Part shown: positions 10,148 through 22,356 of the stretch, piece after piece | How the letters are laid out: each line of letters starts with the position of its first letter | Position numbering within the stretch: the first letter of the stretch is position 1 | Source: JANXQG01 sp963709175 | Lineage (GTDB): Bacteria > Planctomycetota > Planctomycetia > Pirellulales > Thermoguttaceae | Reading direction: 5' to 3' | Length of the DNA stretch: 64,000 nucleotides | Assembly (NCBI GenBank): GCA_963709175.1 | Contig: CAVPVK010000011.1 | Span: 496,001-560,000 of the forward strand | Notes under the pieces: model-generated | What the model saw: the letters and a program-made list of their open reading frames with translations, nothing else | Database searches by the model: none | Told to the model about the DNA's origin: nothing | Program-made: the position numbers and the translations under genes

Positions 10148-11443
10148 ATGAAACGTGTAACGACTCTCTTGGTATTCGTCGGAGCGGCCCTTCTTTTCGT
10201 GCAGGACGACATCTTTGCTCGCGGTGGTGGAGGTGGTGGCGGCGTGCGCGGAGGTGGCGGCGGAGGCGGCGCGGCCGCAGCTGCGGCGGCGGCAGGCCGT
10301 TCGCCTGCATAAGCGGTGGAGGCGGTGGCGCGGCCCGCGGCTCGCCCCGCGGCCGGCGCGGGCGCCGCAGCGCGGCCGGCGGCTGGCGCGGGCGCGGCAG
10401 CGCGGCCCGCGGCGGGCGCTGGTGCAGCAGCGCGACCGGCGGCGGGCAGCGAGGTGTTGCAGCCGGCGCCCGGCCTTCTGCCGGCCAAGTGAACAACTTC
10501 CTGGATGTGCCGGCGGCTTCCACCGGCGCTGTCGGGGCTCGGCCAGCTGGCGGCGGCGGCGCCGCAGCCGACTTCCTGCAAGGCGGCGGCGGGGCCGCAG
10601 CGTCGCAGCTTCCGGCCGGATCCCGTGCGGCTGCAGCAGGCGCCGCCCGACCCGGCGTTGCTGCCGGTGCGGCCGTCGCTGGCGGTGCTGGCAGGCGCAC
10701 GCGCCGAGAATATGTCCGAAAATCGTGCCGGCCGCGTTGAGAACCGACAGGAGTTGCAAGGCAACCGTGAGCAGCGGCGAGACGAAGTCCGCAATCAGGT
10801 CGCCGAAAACCACCCTCGCATGGACTTCTGGAGCAATAATCCCGGCTGGGCGGCATGGCGCATCTCGGCGCCCTATCGCTGGGCGACCTGGGGCGCACTG
10901 GGCGGCTGGATTGGCTACGGCGCCGGCGAACCGTCCAGCTACGCCTACGGCGAAAACATCTACTACGAAGGCGACCAGGTCTATTACGGCGACCAGCCGG
11001 TCGCGACGGCCGAGCAATATGCCCAGCAGGCCGATGCGATCGCCGCCAGCGCGCGGCAACAAAGCCCGAGAGCGGCGAGTGGCTGCCGCTGGGCGTTTTC
11101 GCGCTCACGCAGGACGGCCAGGCTTCCGGCGTAGAGCCGACCTTGTTCATGCAGCTCGCCATCAGCAAGGAAGGCGTCATCGCCGGCACATTCAAGAACA
11201 TGGAAACAGACCAGGTACAGACGCTCGAAGGGATGGCCGACAAGAAAAGCCAGCGCGTCGCCTGGAGCGTCGCGGGCCAGAAGCGACCGATCATGGAGAC
11301 GGGAATCTCCAACCTCACGCAGGATTCTTCCCCGGCGCTTATCCACTTTGCCGACGGACCAGACGCAGCAGTGGCTGATGGTGCGGCTTCCGGAGCCGAA
11401 GACAGGGGTGAGATATGCCACACGTCAATTAGCCTTTATTTGA
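10148..11443 (+). CDS. Secreted Ala/Gly-rich surface protein (mu-protocadherin-like), several frameshifts
   Basis: The ATG at 10148 starts a signal peptide (RVTTLLVFVGAALLFVQ) followed by a poly-Gly stretch. The rest must be read in alternating frames: Ala/Pro-rich repeats, NNFLDVPAASTGAVG, a helical basic segment (ENRQELQGNREQRRDEVRNQ), the conserved block FWSNNPGWAAWRISAPYRWA with GEPSSYAYGENIYY, and a C-terminal beta domain (GEWLPLGVFALTQDG, LQAIS-type strands, NLTQDSSPALIHFADG). The end QTQQWLMVRLPEPKTG reaches TGA at 11443 only after a last shift. At least four frameshifts are required. Similar planctomycete proteins are annotated as mu-protocadherin-like cell-surface proteins; function is unknown. 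High-GC repeats make indel errors likely here. Confidence 0.65.
10328..10449 (+). repeat. Tandem 30-bp repeats coding ARPAAGAGAA
   Basis: About four units of 30 bp in one frame encode the decapeptide ARPAAGAGAA with small variations. GC content is very high. The tract lies inside the Ala-rich surface protein gene and is a natural place for polymerase slippage or assembly error. Confidence 0.7.
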
Positions 11444-11565
11444 TTAATATAGTGCCTATCGGAAGTCCATCCGCGTGTGATCAGAGCGGAATCCGTTTTA
11501 GAGTGTGATTGTTCTCAGGCGTCTTGGTCGGCCCAAGTGCCGCCGCTTTGTAGAAAGGGTTTCCT

Positions 11566-12311
11566 ATGAATCTTGGTAAACGGTGTGCAGCCGAGTTTAT
11601 CGGAACATTTTGGCTGGTGTTTGGCGGCTGCGGGAGTGCTGTCCTCGCGTCGGTTATGGGCGGGAAGCTGGAGGGCATTTCCGTTAATATCGGTATCGGT
11701 CACCTCGGAGTTTCGCTTCGCCTTCGGGTTGACGGTGCTCACGATGGCCTATGCAATCGGCCATATCTCCGGATGTCACTTGAACCCGGCGGTCGACGGT
11801 TGGTCTGGTCGTCGGAGATCGCTTCAAGGCAGGGGAGATGGCTCCCGTACGTGATCGCGCAAGTGCGTCGGCGCGCATGGCAGGCGCGGCCGTATTGTAT
11901 GTGATCGCTTCCGGCAAAGAAGGCTTTACCTTGGCGGACGGATTCGCCTCCAACGGATATGGCGAGCTCATTCGCCTGGCAGGCTATTCGCCTGGTCGCG
12001 GGATTTGTCGGCGGAAGTCGTCCTGACGTTCATGTTTCTCGTGATCATCCTCGGCGCGACGGATCAAGCGAGCACCGCAAGGCTTCGCTCCGATCGCAAT
12101 CGGCCTCGGGTTGACGCTGATCCACCTGATCGGCATCCCGGTCACGAATTTGTCGGTGAATCCGGCTCGGTCGACGGGGCCTGCGGTTTTCGTCGGTGGT
12201 TGGGCCCTCGCGCAGTTGTGGCTGTTTTGGGTTGCCCCGATCCTGGGCGCGGCGATCGCGGGCATCGTATATCAGCAGGCGTTCGAATCGACTGCGGCGG
12301 AAGATCGCTAG
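11566..12311 (+). pseudogene. aqpZ: Aquaporin (MIP family) broken by several frameshifts
   Basis: The ATG at 11566 follows AAAGGG. Pieces in three frames rebuild an aquaporin Z-like water channel of about 245 residues: CAAEFIGTFWLVFGGCGSAV, VNIGIG, FAFGLTVLTMAYAIGHISGC, the first NPA box (HLNPAV), AGAAVLYVIASG, AEVVLTFMFLVIILGATD, GLTLIHLIGIPVTNLSVNPA (second NPA box, NPARSTGPA) and the last helix WLFWVAPILGAAIAGIVYQQ. At least four shifts are needed in 750 bp. No nonsense substitution is evident, so sequencing indels are as likely as real decay. It sits in an island with polyphosphate and sulfate-permease genes, suggesting osmotic adjustment. Confidence 0.85.
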
Positions 12312-12328
12312 CAACTGAAGACGAAGCC

Positions 12329-13125
12329 ATGTCGTTTGGCAAACGATTGACAGGATTCCTCCTCATCGGCCTAGGCGCCATCGGGATGGCCGCCTGCCTG
12401 ACGGGGATTGCCGGTCTGTGTATCGGCGCTTCCCGCCTGCAGCAGGTCAATTCGCGGCTGTTCCATCAGGTCGATCAGCTCATCGTTCAGGTCGATCAGC
12501 GGGCGATACAAGCCCATAATGCCGTTGGCGGAACAAGAGATCTCGTCGAGGCATTGAAGCGGACCCTGCATGAATCGGCAGCGGAGTTGCTGGCCGGGCG
12601 GGTTGCGTCACTCCCCGAGATCGAGAACATCGAGCGTCGCCTTGTGTCGGCGATGGAGCGTACTGACGAACTGGTGGAAGTATCTGCCTCCATGGCAGAA
12701 TTGATCGAGCAGTTGTTCGCCACTATCGACGCCATCGCGTCGGAAAGGAGCGTCGATCTGCAAGGCTCTTCCGACCTGATGGCGGCGATCCGATCGACAC
12801 GGGAATCGCTGGCCAACGCGTCTGAACGCCTGGCGGATGTGCAGCGACGCCTGGATGAGATCCGCCAGAAACGGGGCGTCGACGTCAATCTCTCGGAAAT
12901 CACGAAGCTCTCGCTCGGCATGGTTGCCAAGCTCGATGTCGTGCAAGCGCAGATCGCCGCATTCCGTAGCCGTCTCGACGAAACCAAAAGCCGATCGGCT
13001 TAATTCCAGGCACCGGATAAGAATCTGGATTCTTGTCGGTCGAGTGCCTGATCCTGTTGCTGATCGCCTGGGTCAGTGCCGGCCAGTTCTGTCTCCTGCT
13101 CCAGGGTCGGCGGCTTCTGCGGTAA
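12329..13125 (+). CDS. Membrane-anchored coiled-coil protein of unknown function, frameshift near the C-terminus
   Basis: It starts at the ATG at 12329, 17 bp after the aquaporin stop. A transmembrane helix (GFLLIGLGAIGMAACLTGIAGL, split by small residues) covers residues 9-33. Residues 40-215 are long amphipathic helices with heptad-like Leu/Ile/Val spacing (VDQLIVQVDQRAIQ, LADVQRRLDEIRQK), so a coiled coil is likely. The first frame stops at 13003. Shortly after, other frames carry RIRIWILV and LILLLIAWVSAGQFCLLLQG followed by a TAA at 13125, which looks like a second transmembrane helix lost by one or two frameshifts. No named family is recognised. Confidence 0.6.
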
Positions 13126-13283
13126 ACGGTCACACCGGCCTCGAACAGAACGCCCCAAGCATGAGCGGCAGCGTGCTTTCCCGCCAAAAGCTGCCATTGT
13201 TCCATTTAGAGACACCCACAATTATACTGTTGCTAGGTCAGCAAATACCCCTTATCGGCCCACCGCTGGGCGGAGAGAGAACC

Positions 13284-14129
13284 ATGAGCAACAACAATGA
13301 CGACGACAATGACACTCAAACCAAGATGAAGAACAAGCAGTACTTGAAGGAACTGCGGAAGCTTGAGACCGAACTCTGTCGCCTGCAGGAGTGGGTGAAA
13401 CTCAAGGGGCTGAAGGTAATTGTGATTTTCGAAGGGCGCGATGCGGCTGGCAAGGGCGGTACGATCAAGGCGATCACGGAGCGTGTCAGCCCGCGCGTTT
13501 TCCGGCTGGTGCCCTTCTGGCTCCCTCCGATCGCGAGAAGACTCAGAACTACTTGCAGCGGTACATGCAGCACTTTCCGGCCGCCGGTGAAATCGTGATT
13601 TTTGACCGCAGTTGGTACAACGGCGCCGGCGTGGAGCGCGTCATGGACTTCTGCTCGGAGGAGGAGTACCAGCGTTTCCTTGAGAGCTGTCTGGTTGTTG
13701 AGAAGTACCTCGTGGATGGCGGGATTATCCTCGTCAAGTTTTGGCTGGAAGTGGGCAAGAAGGAGCAGGAGCGTCGGTTTGCCGCCCGCATCGACGACCC
13801 GATGCGGCAGTGGAAGCTCAGTTCGATGGACGTCGAGTCCTGGACCGCTGGTACGATTACTCCCGTGCCCGCGACGCGATGCTTACGGCTACTGACACCG
13901 GATACGCGCTATGGTACATCGTGAACTCGGATGACAAGAAGCGGGCCCGACTGAACTGCATTTCCCATTTCCTGAGCCTGATTCCTTAGAAGAAGTGCCA
14001 CATAAAAGGTGGAGTTGCCCAAGCGGTCAAACAAGGACAAATACGACGATCAGGCCACTCTTGAGGGTAGAAAGTTCGTGCCGGAAAAGTATTACGCGGA
14101 TACTGACGCGGAAATACTGCGGGCAGTAA
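13284..14129 (+). CDS. ppk2: Polyphosphate kinase 2 (PPK2), several frameshifts
   Basis: PPK2 transfers phosphate between polyphosphate and nucleotides. The ATG at 13284 follows GGAGAGAG. Walker A (GRDAAGKGGT, residues 51-60) and ITERVSPRVFRLV are in the first frame. The second frame has EKTQNYLQRYMQHFPAAGEI and the Walker B/lid motif FDRSWYNGAGVERVM (homologs usually have Arg after YN). The third frame continues DRWYDYSRARDAMLTATDT and ends at a TAG at 13989. The family's C-terminal tail (ELPKRSNKDKYDDQ, FVPEKY) lies just after, at 14009-14095, in yet another frame. At least four shifts are needed. The exact stop is uncertain: a TAA at 14127 would fit if one more base is missing. Confidence 0.85.
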
Positions 14130-14131
14130 AC

Positions 14132-15898
14132 ATGGACGAGAACCCTACTCCCAGTGGGCAAAAGGGCAAAGCGATCCTCGCCCGACTGGCGCCGGGCTTG
14201 GGGGTATTCGCCGCTTATCAGCGCGACTGGCTCAGGCACGACTTGATTGCCGGGGTGTCGGTGGCCGCGGTGGCCCTGCCGACCGCGATCGCTTACGCCG
14301 AGATCGTCGGGCTTGATCCGGTTTTCGGACTTTACACTGCCATCCCGGCGCTGCTGGCCTACGCGGTCTTCGGCACGTCACGTCACTTGATCGTGAATCC
14401 CGACGCGGCCACCTGCGCGATGATCGCAGCGTCATTGACGCCGCTGGCTGCCGGCCATCCGGAAGACCTTCTCCCACTATCGGTCGTGTTGGCTTGCTTC
14501 GCCGGCCTGTTCTGTTTCGCCGCGAGCTTTCTCCGGCTCGGTTTTCTGGCCGACTTTCTTTCCAAGCCGATTCTGACCGGTTTTCTCAATGGCGTGGCAA
14601 TCAGCATCTTCCTGGGCCAGATCGGCAAGGTTTTCGGCTTCCCTATGAAGTCGCACGGCATTCTCGCCAGCCTGATCGAATTCGCCGGCAAACTGCCGCA
14701 AACGCAATTGCCAACGCTGGCGGTAGGGCTGCTGGCCATCGTGATAATGCTCGTGAGCAAGCGACTGCTGCCGCGATGGCCAGGTCCGTTGCTGGCAGTC
14801 GTTGCAGCGATCGCCGCCGTGAAGCTGCTGGGACTGGAGGCGCGGGCGTGGAATTGGTGAAGTCGGTGGGTGCCGGATTGCCTCGTTTGCATTGGCCGGC
14901 GTGCAACCCGGCATACCTTCCGCCGCTGTTCGGCGGTGCGCTTGGCGTAGCACTGGTGAGTTTCTGTAACGCCATGGTCGTCGCTAGAAGTTTTGCGGCC
15001 AAAAATAATTATGAAGTCGACGCGGACCGCGAACTTTTTGCCTTGGTGCAAGCTAGATCGCCGCCGGACTCTGCCAGGGATTTGCGGTGAGCGGCACCGA
15101 GTCGCGGACGGCGATGAACCACGCTATGGGCGGCAAGAGCCAGGCGGCCGGATTGGTGGCGGCCGTGGTCATGGCCGTGCGCTGCTGTTCCTCACCGTTC
15201 CCTTTGCGCTACCTGCCGAAAGCGGCTTGGCGTTGTGTTGATCGTTGCCGCCATCGGGCTGTTCGATCTCGCCTCGCTGCGGCGGCTATGGCTCGTGAGC
15301 CGGTCGGAGTTCGGCGTTGCCATGGCAACAATGTTCGGGGTCATCGGCCTGGATGTGTTGGAGGGTATCGTGCTGGCGGTCAGCGTGGCTTTGCTCCTGC
15401 TCCTGAAGCGCAGCGCTGCCCACCCGATGCCGTCTTGGTCCGCGTGCCCGGCATGAAGGGCTTTCACGACTTGATGCACCATGCCGACGTCCCGCGACGC
15501 CCGGGTTACTACTCTACCGCTTTGGCGCCGCGATTGTGTTCTACAACGCGTCGTACCTCAAGAAACGCGTTCTGGATCTGGCGATTGTCCAGTCCGACCT
15601 GAAATGGGTGATAATCGACGGCAGTACCGTCAACACAATCGACAGTACGGGGGCCGAAACCCTTGAGGCCTTAGCACGCGATCTTGCCCGCCAGGGCGTT
15701 CGATTGGGACTTGCGGCGTTCCGCACCGCACCGCGAGACATGCTCGAACGTTCGGGTGCGCTGGCGACGATCGGGAACGATTCCGTATATCCGACGCTAA
15801 AATCTGCGATGAACGCTTTCCTGGCGGTTCAGTCGGGCCCACTCAAAGGCCCGGAGGCAGCGGAAGACGCCCAAGCGAACGAAGGACCGACGGAATGA
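14132..15898 (+). pseudogene. SulP/SLC26 anion permease with STAS domain, many frameshifts
   Basis: Start chosen at the ATG at 14132 (MDENPTPSG), although the frame is open through the PPK2 tail. The first frame holds the N-terminal SulP core: RHDLIAGVSVAAVALPTAIA, FGLYTAIPALLAYAVFGTSR and GFLNGVAISIFLGQIGKVFG. It stops at 14860. Later pieces in other frames are NAMVVARSFAAKNNYEVDAD, SGTESRTAMNHAMGGKSQAA, VVLIVAAIGLFDLASLRRLW and FGVIGLDVLEGIVLAVSVAL. The STAS domain (WVIIDGSTVNTIDSTGAETL) ends at 15898. The joined length of about 588 residues is normal for the family. About six shifts are required. It probably imported sulfate, bicarbonate or another anion; the gene follows ppk2 directly. 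Confidence 0.88.
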
Positions 15899-15965
15899 CG
15901 AACGGCGATTATGATCGTGGCCGATGCCGTTTTGAGGTCCTCGGTCCTCTACTGCGGAGGACGCG

Positions 15966-16664
15966 ATGAGTTTCGCGCCGGCCGAACATGGCCCGCCTTC
16001 ATCGCCGCCGCGGGTCGTTGCTACTAGCGGCGTAATCTTTTCGGCGTTGTACATCACCAGCCTGATACTCATCCGGCTTGCGGTCCCGGCCGATCCCAAG
16101 GATCCTGGCATTTGGCTTGCCGATTTGGCCTATCGGAACTGGGTCCGCATCGCACTGAACCTGGTTCCCTTCACGGGAATCGCCTTCCTCTGGTTCATGG
16201 CGGTGCTGCGCAATCGCATTGGCCTCCGCGAAGATCGCTTCTTCGCCACGTTATTCTTGGGGAGCGGACTGCTCTTCGTCGCCATGCTCTTCGCCACGAC
16301 GGCCGTTTCCTTTGGACTGCTGGAAGCCTTCGTTACCCCTGGTCATCTTTCCGCCGACAGCGAAGCTTATGCGGTCGGCCGTGCGACGGCCCACGCGCTG
16401 ATGAACACCTTCGGCATGAAGATGGCGGCCATTTTCATGTTCGTAACCTCCACGATTGGTCTGCGGACGGCGGTCCTCGTGCGCTGGGTATCGTTCGTCG
16501 GTTTCGCTCTTGCTTTGATACTGCTTTCCGTCATTACCGACTTTGCGTGGATCGCGCTGGTCGTACCGTTCTGGGTGCTTCTCGTGAGCACGTACATTCT
16601 CGTTACCGACTTCCGATCCGCAGGCCGGACGGCAAAGCCTCAAGGCGCTGGTGCTGGACATTAG
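15966..16664 (+). CDS. Multi-pass membrane protein of unknown function
   Basis: The 232-residue protein starts at an ATG preceded by GGAGG and is intact. About six hydrophobic segments are seen (SGVIFSALYITSLILIRLAV, IALNLVPFTGIAFLWFMAVL, LFLGSGLLFVAMLFATTAV, MKMAAIFMFVTSTIGL, FVGFALALILLSVITDFAWI, VVPFWVLLVSTYILV). There is an acidic, Gly-poor loop after the third helix and a short basic C-terminus. No catalytic motif is recognised. It follows the SulP gene by 67 bp. It is the only complete reading frame within the frameshift-rich island, which argues that not every gene there is decaying. Confidence 0.75.
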   Translation: MSFAPAEHGPPSSPPRVVATSGVIFSALYITSLILIRLAVPADPKDPGIWLADLAYRNWVRIALNLVPFTGIAFLWFMAVLRNRIGLREDRFFATLFLGSGLLFVAMLFATTAVSFGLLEAFVTPGHLSADSEAYAVGRATAHALMNTFGMKMAAIFMFVTSTIGLRTAVLVRWVSFVGFALALILLSVITDFAWIALVVPFWVLLVSTYILVTDFRSAGRTAKPQGAGAGH

Positions 16665-16724
16665 GCGGGTGGCGGATCATACTGGTTAGCGACTCATGCG
16701 TTCCATCGTGAGGAGTTTCTTGCC

Positions 16725-16871
16725 GTGGACTTTATCACTGAACATCCGCTGATTGTCGCCATTGCCTTCATGCTCATCGCGGATATCGACTCCCGCGCCG
16801 CGGCATTATTCTGTGAGGCGCAAAACCTGATAAGCCTGGCTGTATCTCTGCCGCCCGGCGGAATGCCTTGA
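16725..16871 (+). CDS. Possible small membrane peptide (48 aa)
   Basis: A GTG at 16725 has AGGAG nine bases upstream. It opens MDFITEHPLIVAIAFMLIAD, a hydrophobic helix, and then loses clear character before a TGA at 16869. It could be a small membrane protein or the start of a larger gene cut by a frameshift, as with its neighbours. No family is recognised. The remainder of 16665-16976 shows nothing else apart from the AGGGA ribosome binding site of the next gene. Confidence 0.3.
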   Translation: MDFITEHPLIVAIAFMLIADIDSRAAALFCEAQNLISLAVSLPPGGMP

Positions 16872-16976
16872 TCCCAAGAGGTCGAAACCTCAACCTAGAC
16901 TTGATATAGGTAACTAGGCAACCGTGGTTCGGCAGGCACAGATCCGCTGCACCTTCATTTCGCAGGGATAAACAAA

Positions 16977-19684
<2,708 letters not shown>

Positions 19685-19850
19685 AAGGGCGCCGCAGACG
19701 CTCAGAAGCAGTAATATGAAAACGTGGCTCCGCGTGCTAGGGGCAGGCGACTCATCCATGATTTCCGGAGAATTCTTTGTGCCATTCCTTGTGCTGTTTA
19801 TGTATCATGAGCACAAAGAATCGCCACGTGAGGCCAATATCTTGCGGAAA
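19685..19850. other. Short non-coding stretch with an 11-bp perfect inverted repeat
   Basis: ATTCTTTGTGC (19772-19782) and GCACAAAGAAT (19811-19821) are exact inverted copies separated by 28 bases. It lies between the convergent ends of the GH63-like gene and the truncated dehydrogenase, so it may be a terminator or the scar of a rearrangement. No gene is seen here. Confidence 0.4.
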
Positions 19851-19931
19851 TCATGGGGTTTGGCGCGGTGCCCAGGATTGGAGGCGCTTCATGCCCATGA
19901 AGCCGAGACCGACGATGCCAACCGAAACCAT
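19851..19931 (-). pseudogene. Truncated Gfo/Idh/MocA oxidoreductase start (26 codons)
   Basis: Sixteen bases after the rhaB stop on the same strand, an ATG preceded by AGGAG opens MVSVGIVGLGFMGM, the Rossmann loop of a Gfo/Idh/MocA dehydrogenase. After 14 codons the sequence departs from the family (KRLQSWAPRQTP) and stops. The first 43 bp match the start of the intact gene at 8104-8146 at 41 positions. So rhaB was probably followed by such a gene, which has been cut off at about 19888 by a rearrangement or an assembly join. Confidence 0.7.
19889..19931 (-). repeat. 43-bp direct repeat, right copy
   Basis: It pairs with 8104-8146 in the same orientation, with two mismatches, both third-codon-position transitions. 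The copies enclose 11.8 kb that contains nearly all the frameshifted genes. Confidence 0.7.
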
Positions 19932-19946
19932 TGGAATACTCCTGTT

Positions 19947-21437
19947 CTACTGTGCGACCTTCAGGAACCGCGGGTATGCCTCGTCCCACGTGGCGGTGTT
20001 CCGCGGTTCGTACTCCTCCACGTCGAAGCTGCGGCGGACGACTTCGCGGGCCTCGGCGATCGAGCCGACCGCGCCGTCGGCGACGGCCTGCACCATGATG
20101 TTGCCGATGGCGGTAGCCTCGATCGGGCCAGCGATCACGCGGCGTCCGGAGGCGTCGGCCGCGGCCTGGCAGAGCAAGCGGTTCTGGGTGCCACCGCCCA
20201 CGATGTGGATCGTTTCGATCCGCCCTTGGGCCAATTCTTCGCACATGCCCAGCACGTAGCGGAACTTCATGGCGATGCTGTCCAGCGCACATCGCAAGAC
20301 CGCCCCTTCGTTCCCCGGAACCAGCTGGCCCGTTTTTGCGCAAAACTCGCCGATCGCCCGCGGCATGTTCTCCGGCGACATAAAGACATCGGCATCGGGA
20401 TTGATGAAGGAAACCAGCGGTTCGGCGGCGGCGGCCAGGCGGTTGAGATCCTCCCAGGTCCAGGTCCGCGTCCCTTGGTTCCAAGCGCGGCGGCATTCCT
20501 GCACGAGCCAAAGCCCCGTAATGTTCTTCAGCAGGCGAATCGTATTGCCGACTCCGCCTTCGTTGGTGAAGTTCCGCGACAGCACCTGGTCGTTAATCAC
20601 CGGCCGCGGCGATTCGATGCCCATCAGGGCCCACGTTCCAAGGCTGATATAGCACCAATCGGGTCGCGCCGCGGGTTTGCTGGCGGCGGGAACGGCCACC
20701 ACGGCGCTGGCGGTGTCGTGCGTTCCCGGCAAGACGACCTGGGCCCGCAGGCCGGTTTCGGCCGACAACGAGCCGCGGAGCGGGCCGAGCACCGTGCCCG
20801 GCTGCGCGATCTTGCCGAGAATATGCGTCGGCAGGCCAAACTTCTGCAGCAAGTCTGTGGCCCAACCACACTTGACAGGGTTATAAAACTGCGAAGTACT
20901 GGCGTCGGTCATTTCGTTGCATTTCTCGCCGGTCAACAGCCAGTGCATCAGGTCTGGCATAAAGAGGATGGTTTGGGCCACGTCCAACAGGGGCGATTGG
21001 CCCAGCTTCATCGCCAAGAGTTGGTAGAGGGTGTTGAGTTGCATGAATTGCAGACCGGTCTGTTGGAAAATCTCTGCGCGGGAGACAATGGAAAATGCCT
21101 TTTCGAGCATGCCGTTGGTGCGGCTGTCGCGGTAGTGGCAAGGATTTCCGAGCAATTCATCATTGCGGCCAAGGAGACCGAAGTCCACGCCCCAGGTATC
21201 GACGCCGATGCTGACAATCGCCTTGCCGCCGACCGCGGCGCCGGCGGCCGCCAGCCCTTGCCGCACGTGGCTCCATTGTCTCGGCAGGTCCCAGTAGAGC
21301 CGCCCGGCAAGATCCACGGGTCCGTTTTCGAAACGAAAGACCTCTTCCAGCCGCAGCTTCTGACCGTCGAAACGACCGATTAAATGCCGCCCGCTAGAAG
21401 CCCCCATGTCAACTGCCAAATAAGCCTTGTCCGTCAT
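19947..21437 (-). CDS. rhaB: Rhamnulokinase
   Basis: The 496-residue FGGY-family kinase phosphorylates L-rhamnulose in the rhamnose breakdown pathway. The N-terminal phosphate-binding loop YLAVDMGASSGR, then GVDTWGVDFGLL, CHYRDSRTNG, FMPDLMHWLLTG and the ATP-domain motif LPGTHDTASAV are all present, as is IHIVGGGTQNRLLCQAAADA near the C-terminus. These fit RhaB rather than glycerol or xylulose kinase. It is intact and followed by a cut-off Gfo/Idh/MocA gene with its own ribosome binding site, which suggests an original rhaB-dehydrogenase operon. The upstream 350 bp separate it from a divergent Rrf2 gene. Confidence 0.93.
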   Translation of the reverse strand: MTDKAYLAVDMGASSGRHLIGRFDGQKLRLEEVFRFENGPVDLAGRLYWDLPRQWSHVRQGLAAAGAAVGGKAIVSIGVDTWGVDFGLLGRNDELLGNPCHYRDSRTNGMLEKAFSIVSRAEIFQQTGLQFMQLNTLYQLLAMKLGQSPLLDVAQTILFMPDLMHWLLTGEKCNEMTDASTSQFYNPVKCGWATDLLQKFGLPTHILGKIAQPGTVLGPLRGSLSAETGLRAQVVLPGTHDTASAVVAVPAASKPAARPDWCYISLGTWALMGIESPRPVINDQVLSRNFTNEGGVGNTIRLLKNITGLWLVQECRRAWNQGTRTWTWEDLNRLAAAAEPLVSFINPDADVFMSPENMPRAIGEFCAKTGQLVPGNEGAVLRCALDSIAMKFRYVLGMCEELAQGRIETIHIVGGGTQNRLLCQAAADASGRRVIAGPIEATAIGNIMVQAVADGAVGSIAEAREVVRRSFDVEEYEPRNTATWDEAYPRFLKVAQ

Positions 21438-21784
21438 CTGCCAAGCCTTTTCAATTAGGGAAACTGAGGGAAACGATGCGGAAGTTCTTGCCCGTGCAGG
21501 GTCAAGTACGCCGACAGGACCCGCCCAGGCGAAGTGTCCTATGGAAAAGCATTCCCGCGAGTCTTATCGTCCCTAGCCGCGCAACGATCGTCAAGACCCC
21601 CGATTTTCCACCTCAGGGCTTGCCCGTCCTGCAAAGCAGGCCACCCAACGGAGAATTATTCAAATACCCACAATGGGTGTACATACTTGACTGACTTTGG
21701 AAACATTGCTAGAGTTGACTATCGGAGTTGTGATAGCAAGGATTCTATAGGTGGTAAGATTCCAATCTAGTCCAAGATGAGATT
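21438..21784. other. Divergent regulatory region between rhaB and the rrf2 gene
   Basis: No gene is visible in these 347 bp. The region must hold the rhaB promoter (minus strand) and the rrf2-like promoter (plus strand; see 21687-21715). It also holds TTTCCCTCAGTTTCCCT on the minus strand just upstream of rhaB, a short direct repeat that could be an operator. Confidence 0.45.
21687..21715 (+). promoter_or_regulatory. Candidate sigma-70 promoter of the rrf2-like gene
   Basis: TTGACT (21687-21692) and TAGAGT (21710-21715) are separated by 17 bases. They match consensus at five and four of six positions. The start codon of the regulator is about 70 bp downstream. Confidence 0.4.
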
Positions 21785-21787
21785 GTG

Positions 21788-22222
21788 ATGAGAGTTTCTG
21801 CAAAAACCGAATACGCGTGCATTGCGATGTTGGAGCTGGCTGCCCAATATGGGTCTAACGAGCCGGTGCGGATTCGCAGAATTGCGGAACGTCATGACGT
21901 TCCGCCCCGCTTTCTGGTGCAAATACTATTGCAACTCAAGGGCGCCGGACTGGTCGCAAGTGTACGCGGTGCGGCGGGCGGATACCACCTCATTCGGCCG
22001 CCACAGGAGGTGTCGCTCCGCCAGGTCATGGAAGTGATCGAAGGCACGCCCGAAGAAAATGTCCCGACGACCGCTGCATCTCCGGACTCGCCCGCGGTGA
22101 AGGTGTTGATGCAGGCATGGAAGGAAGTGGGCGAGGTCCAGCGAAAAATGCTCGGTGGCATGACGCTGGCAGACTTGCTCCAACGCAGCAAGGCCCAAGA
22201 GGGTGAAATGTATCACATTTAG
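21788..22222 (+). CDS. Rrf2-family transcriptional regulator
   Basis: The 144-residue protein begins at ATG 21788 (a GTG one codon earlier is also possible). The winged-helix domain is typical of Rrf2/IscR: TEYACIAMLELAAQYG, IRRIAERHDVPPRFLVQILL, LKGAGLVASVRGAAGGYHLI and SLRQVMEVIEG. The three cysteines that hold the Fe-S cluster in IscR and NsrR are absent; the matching segment reads TAASPDSPAVKVLMQAW. It therefore probably senses something other than an Fe-S cluster or acts with a partner. It stands alone between rhaB (divergent) and a secreted repeat protein. Target genes cannot be read from the sequence. Confidence 0.9.
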   Translation: MRVSAKTEYACIAMLELAAQYGSNEPVRIRRIAERHDVPPRFLVQILLQLKGAGLVASVRGAAGGYHLIRPPQEVSLRQVMEVIEGTPEENVPTTAASPDSPAVKVLMQAWKEVGEVQRKMLGGMTLADLLQRSKAQEGEMYHI

Positions 22223-22356
22223 CCGCCAGATGGTGGTGCGAATACCTTGCTTTTTGCGGCCGAGTGGCGTAGAATCTAGACGTTGAGCACCATTCCAGCA
22301 CTGTTTTCGCGTGCACTCGATGAGGTGGCACGCCCTTCTTCTTTGGGAGCTTAGCT

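Noticed and set aside
14009..14134. SulP start at 14009
   Set aside because: The first 40 codons are the C-terminal tail of PPK2, not SulP.
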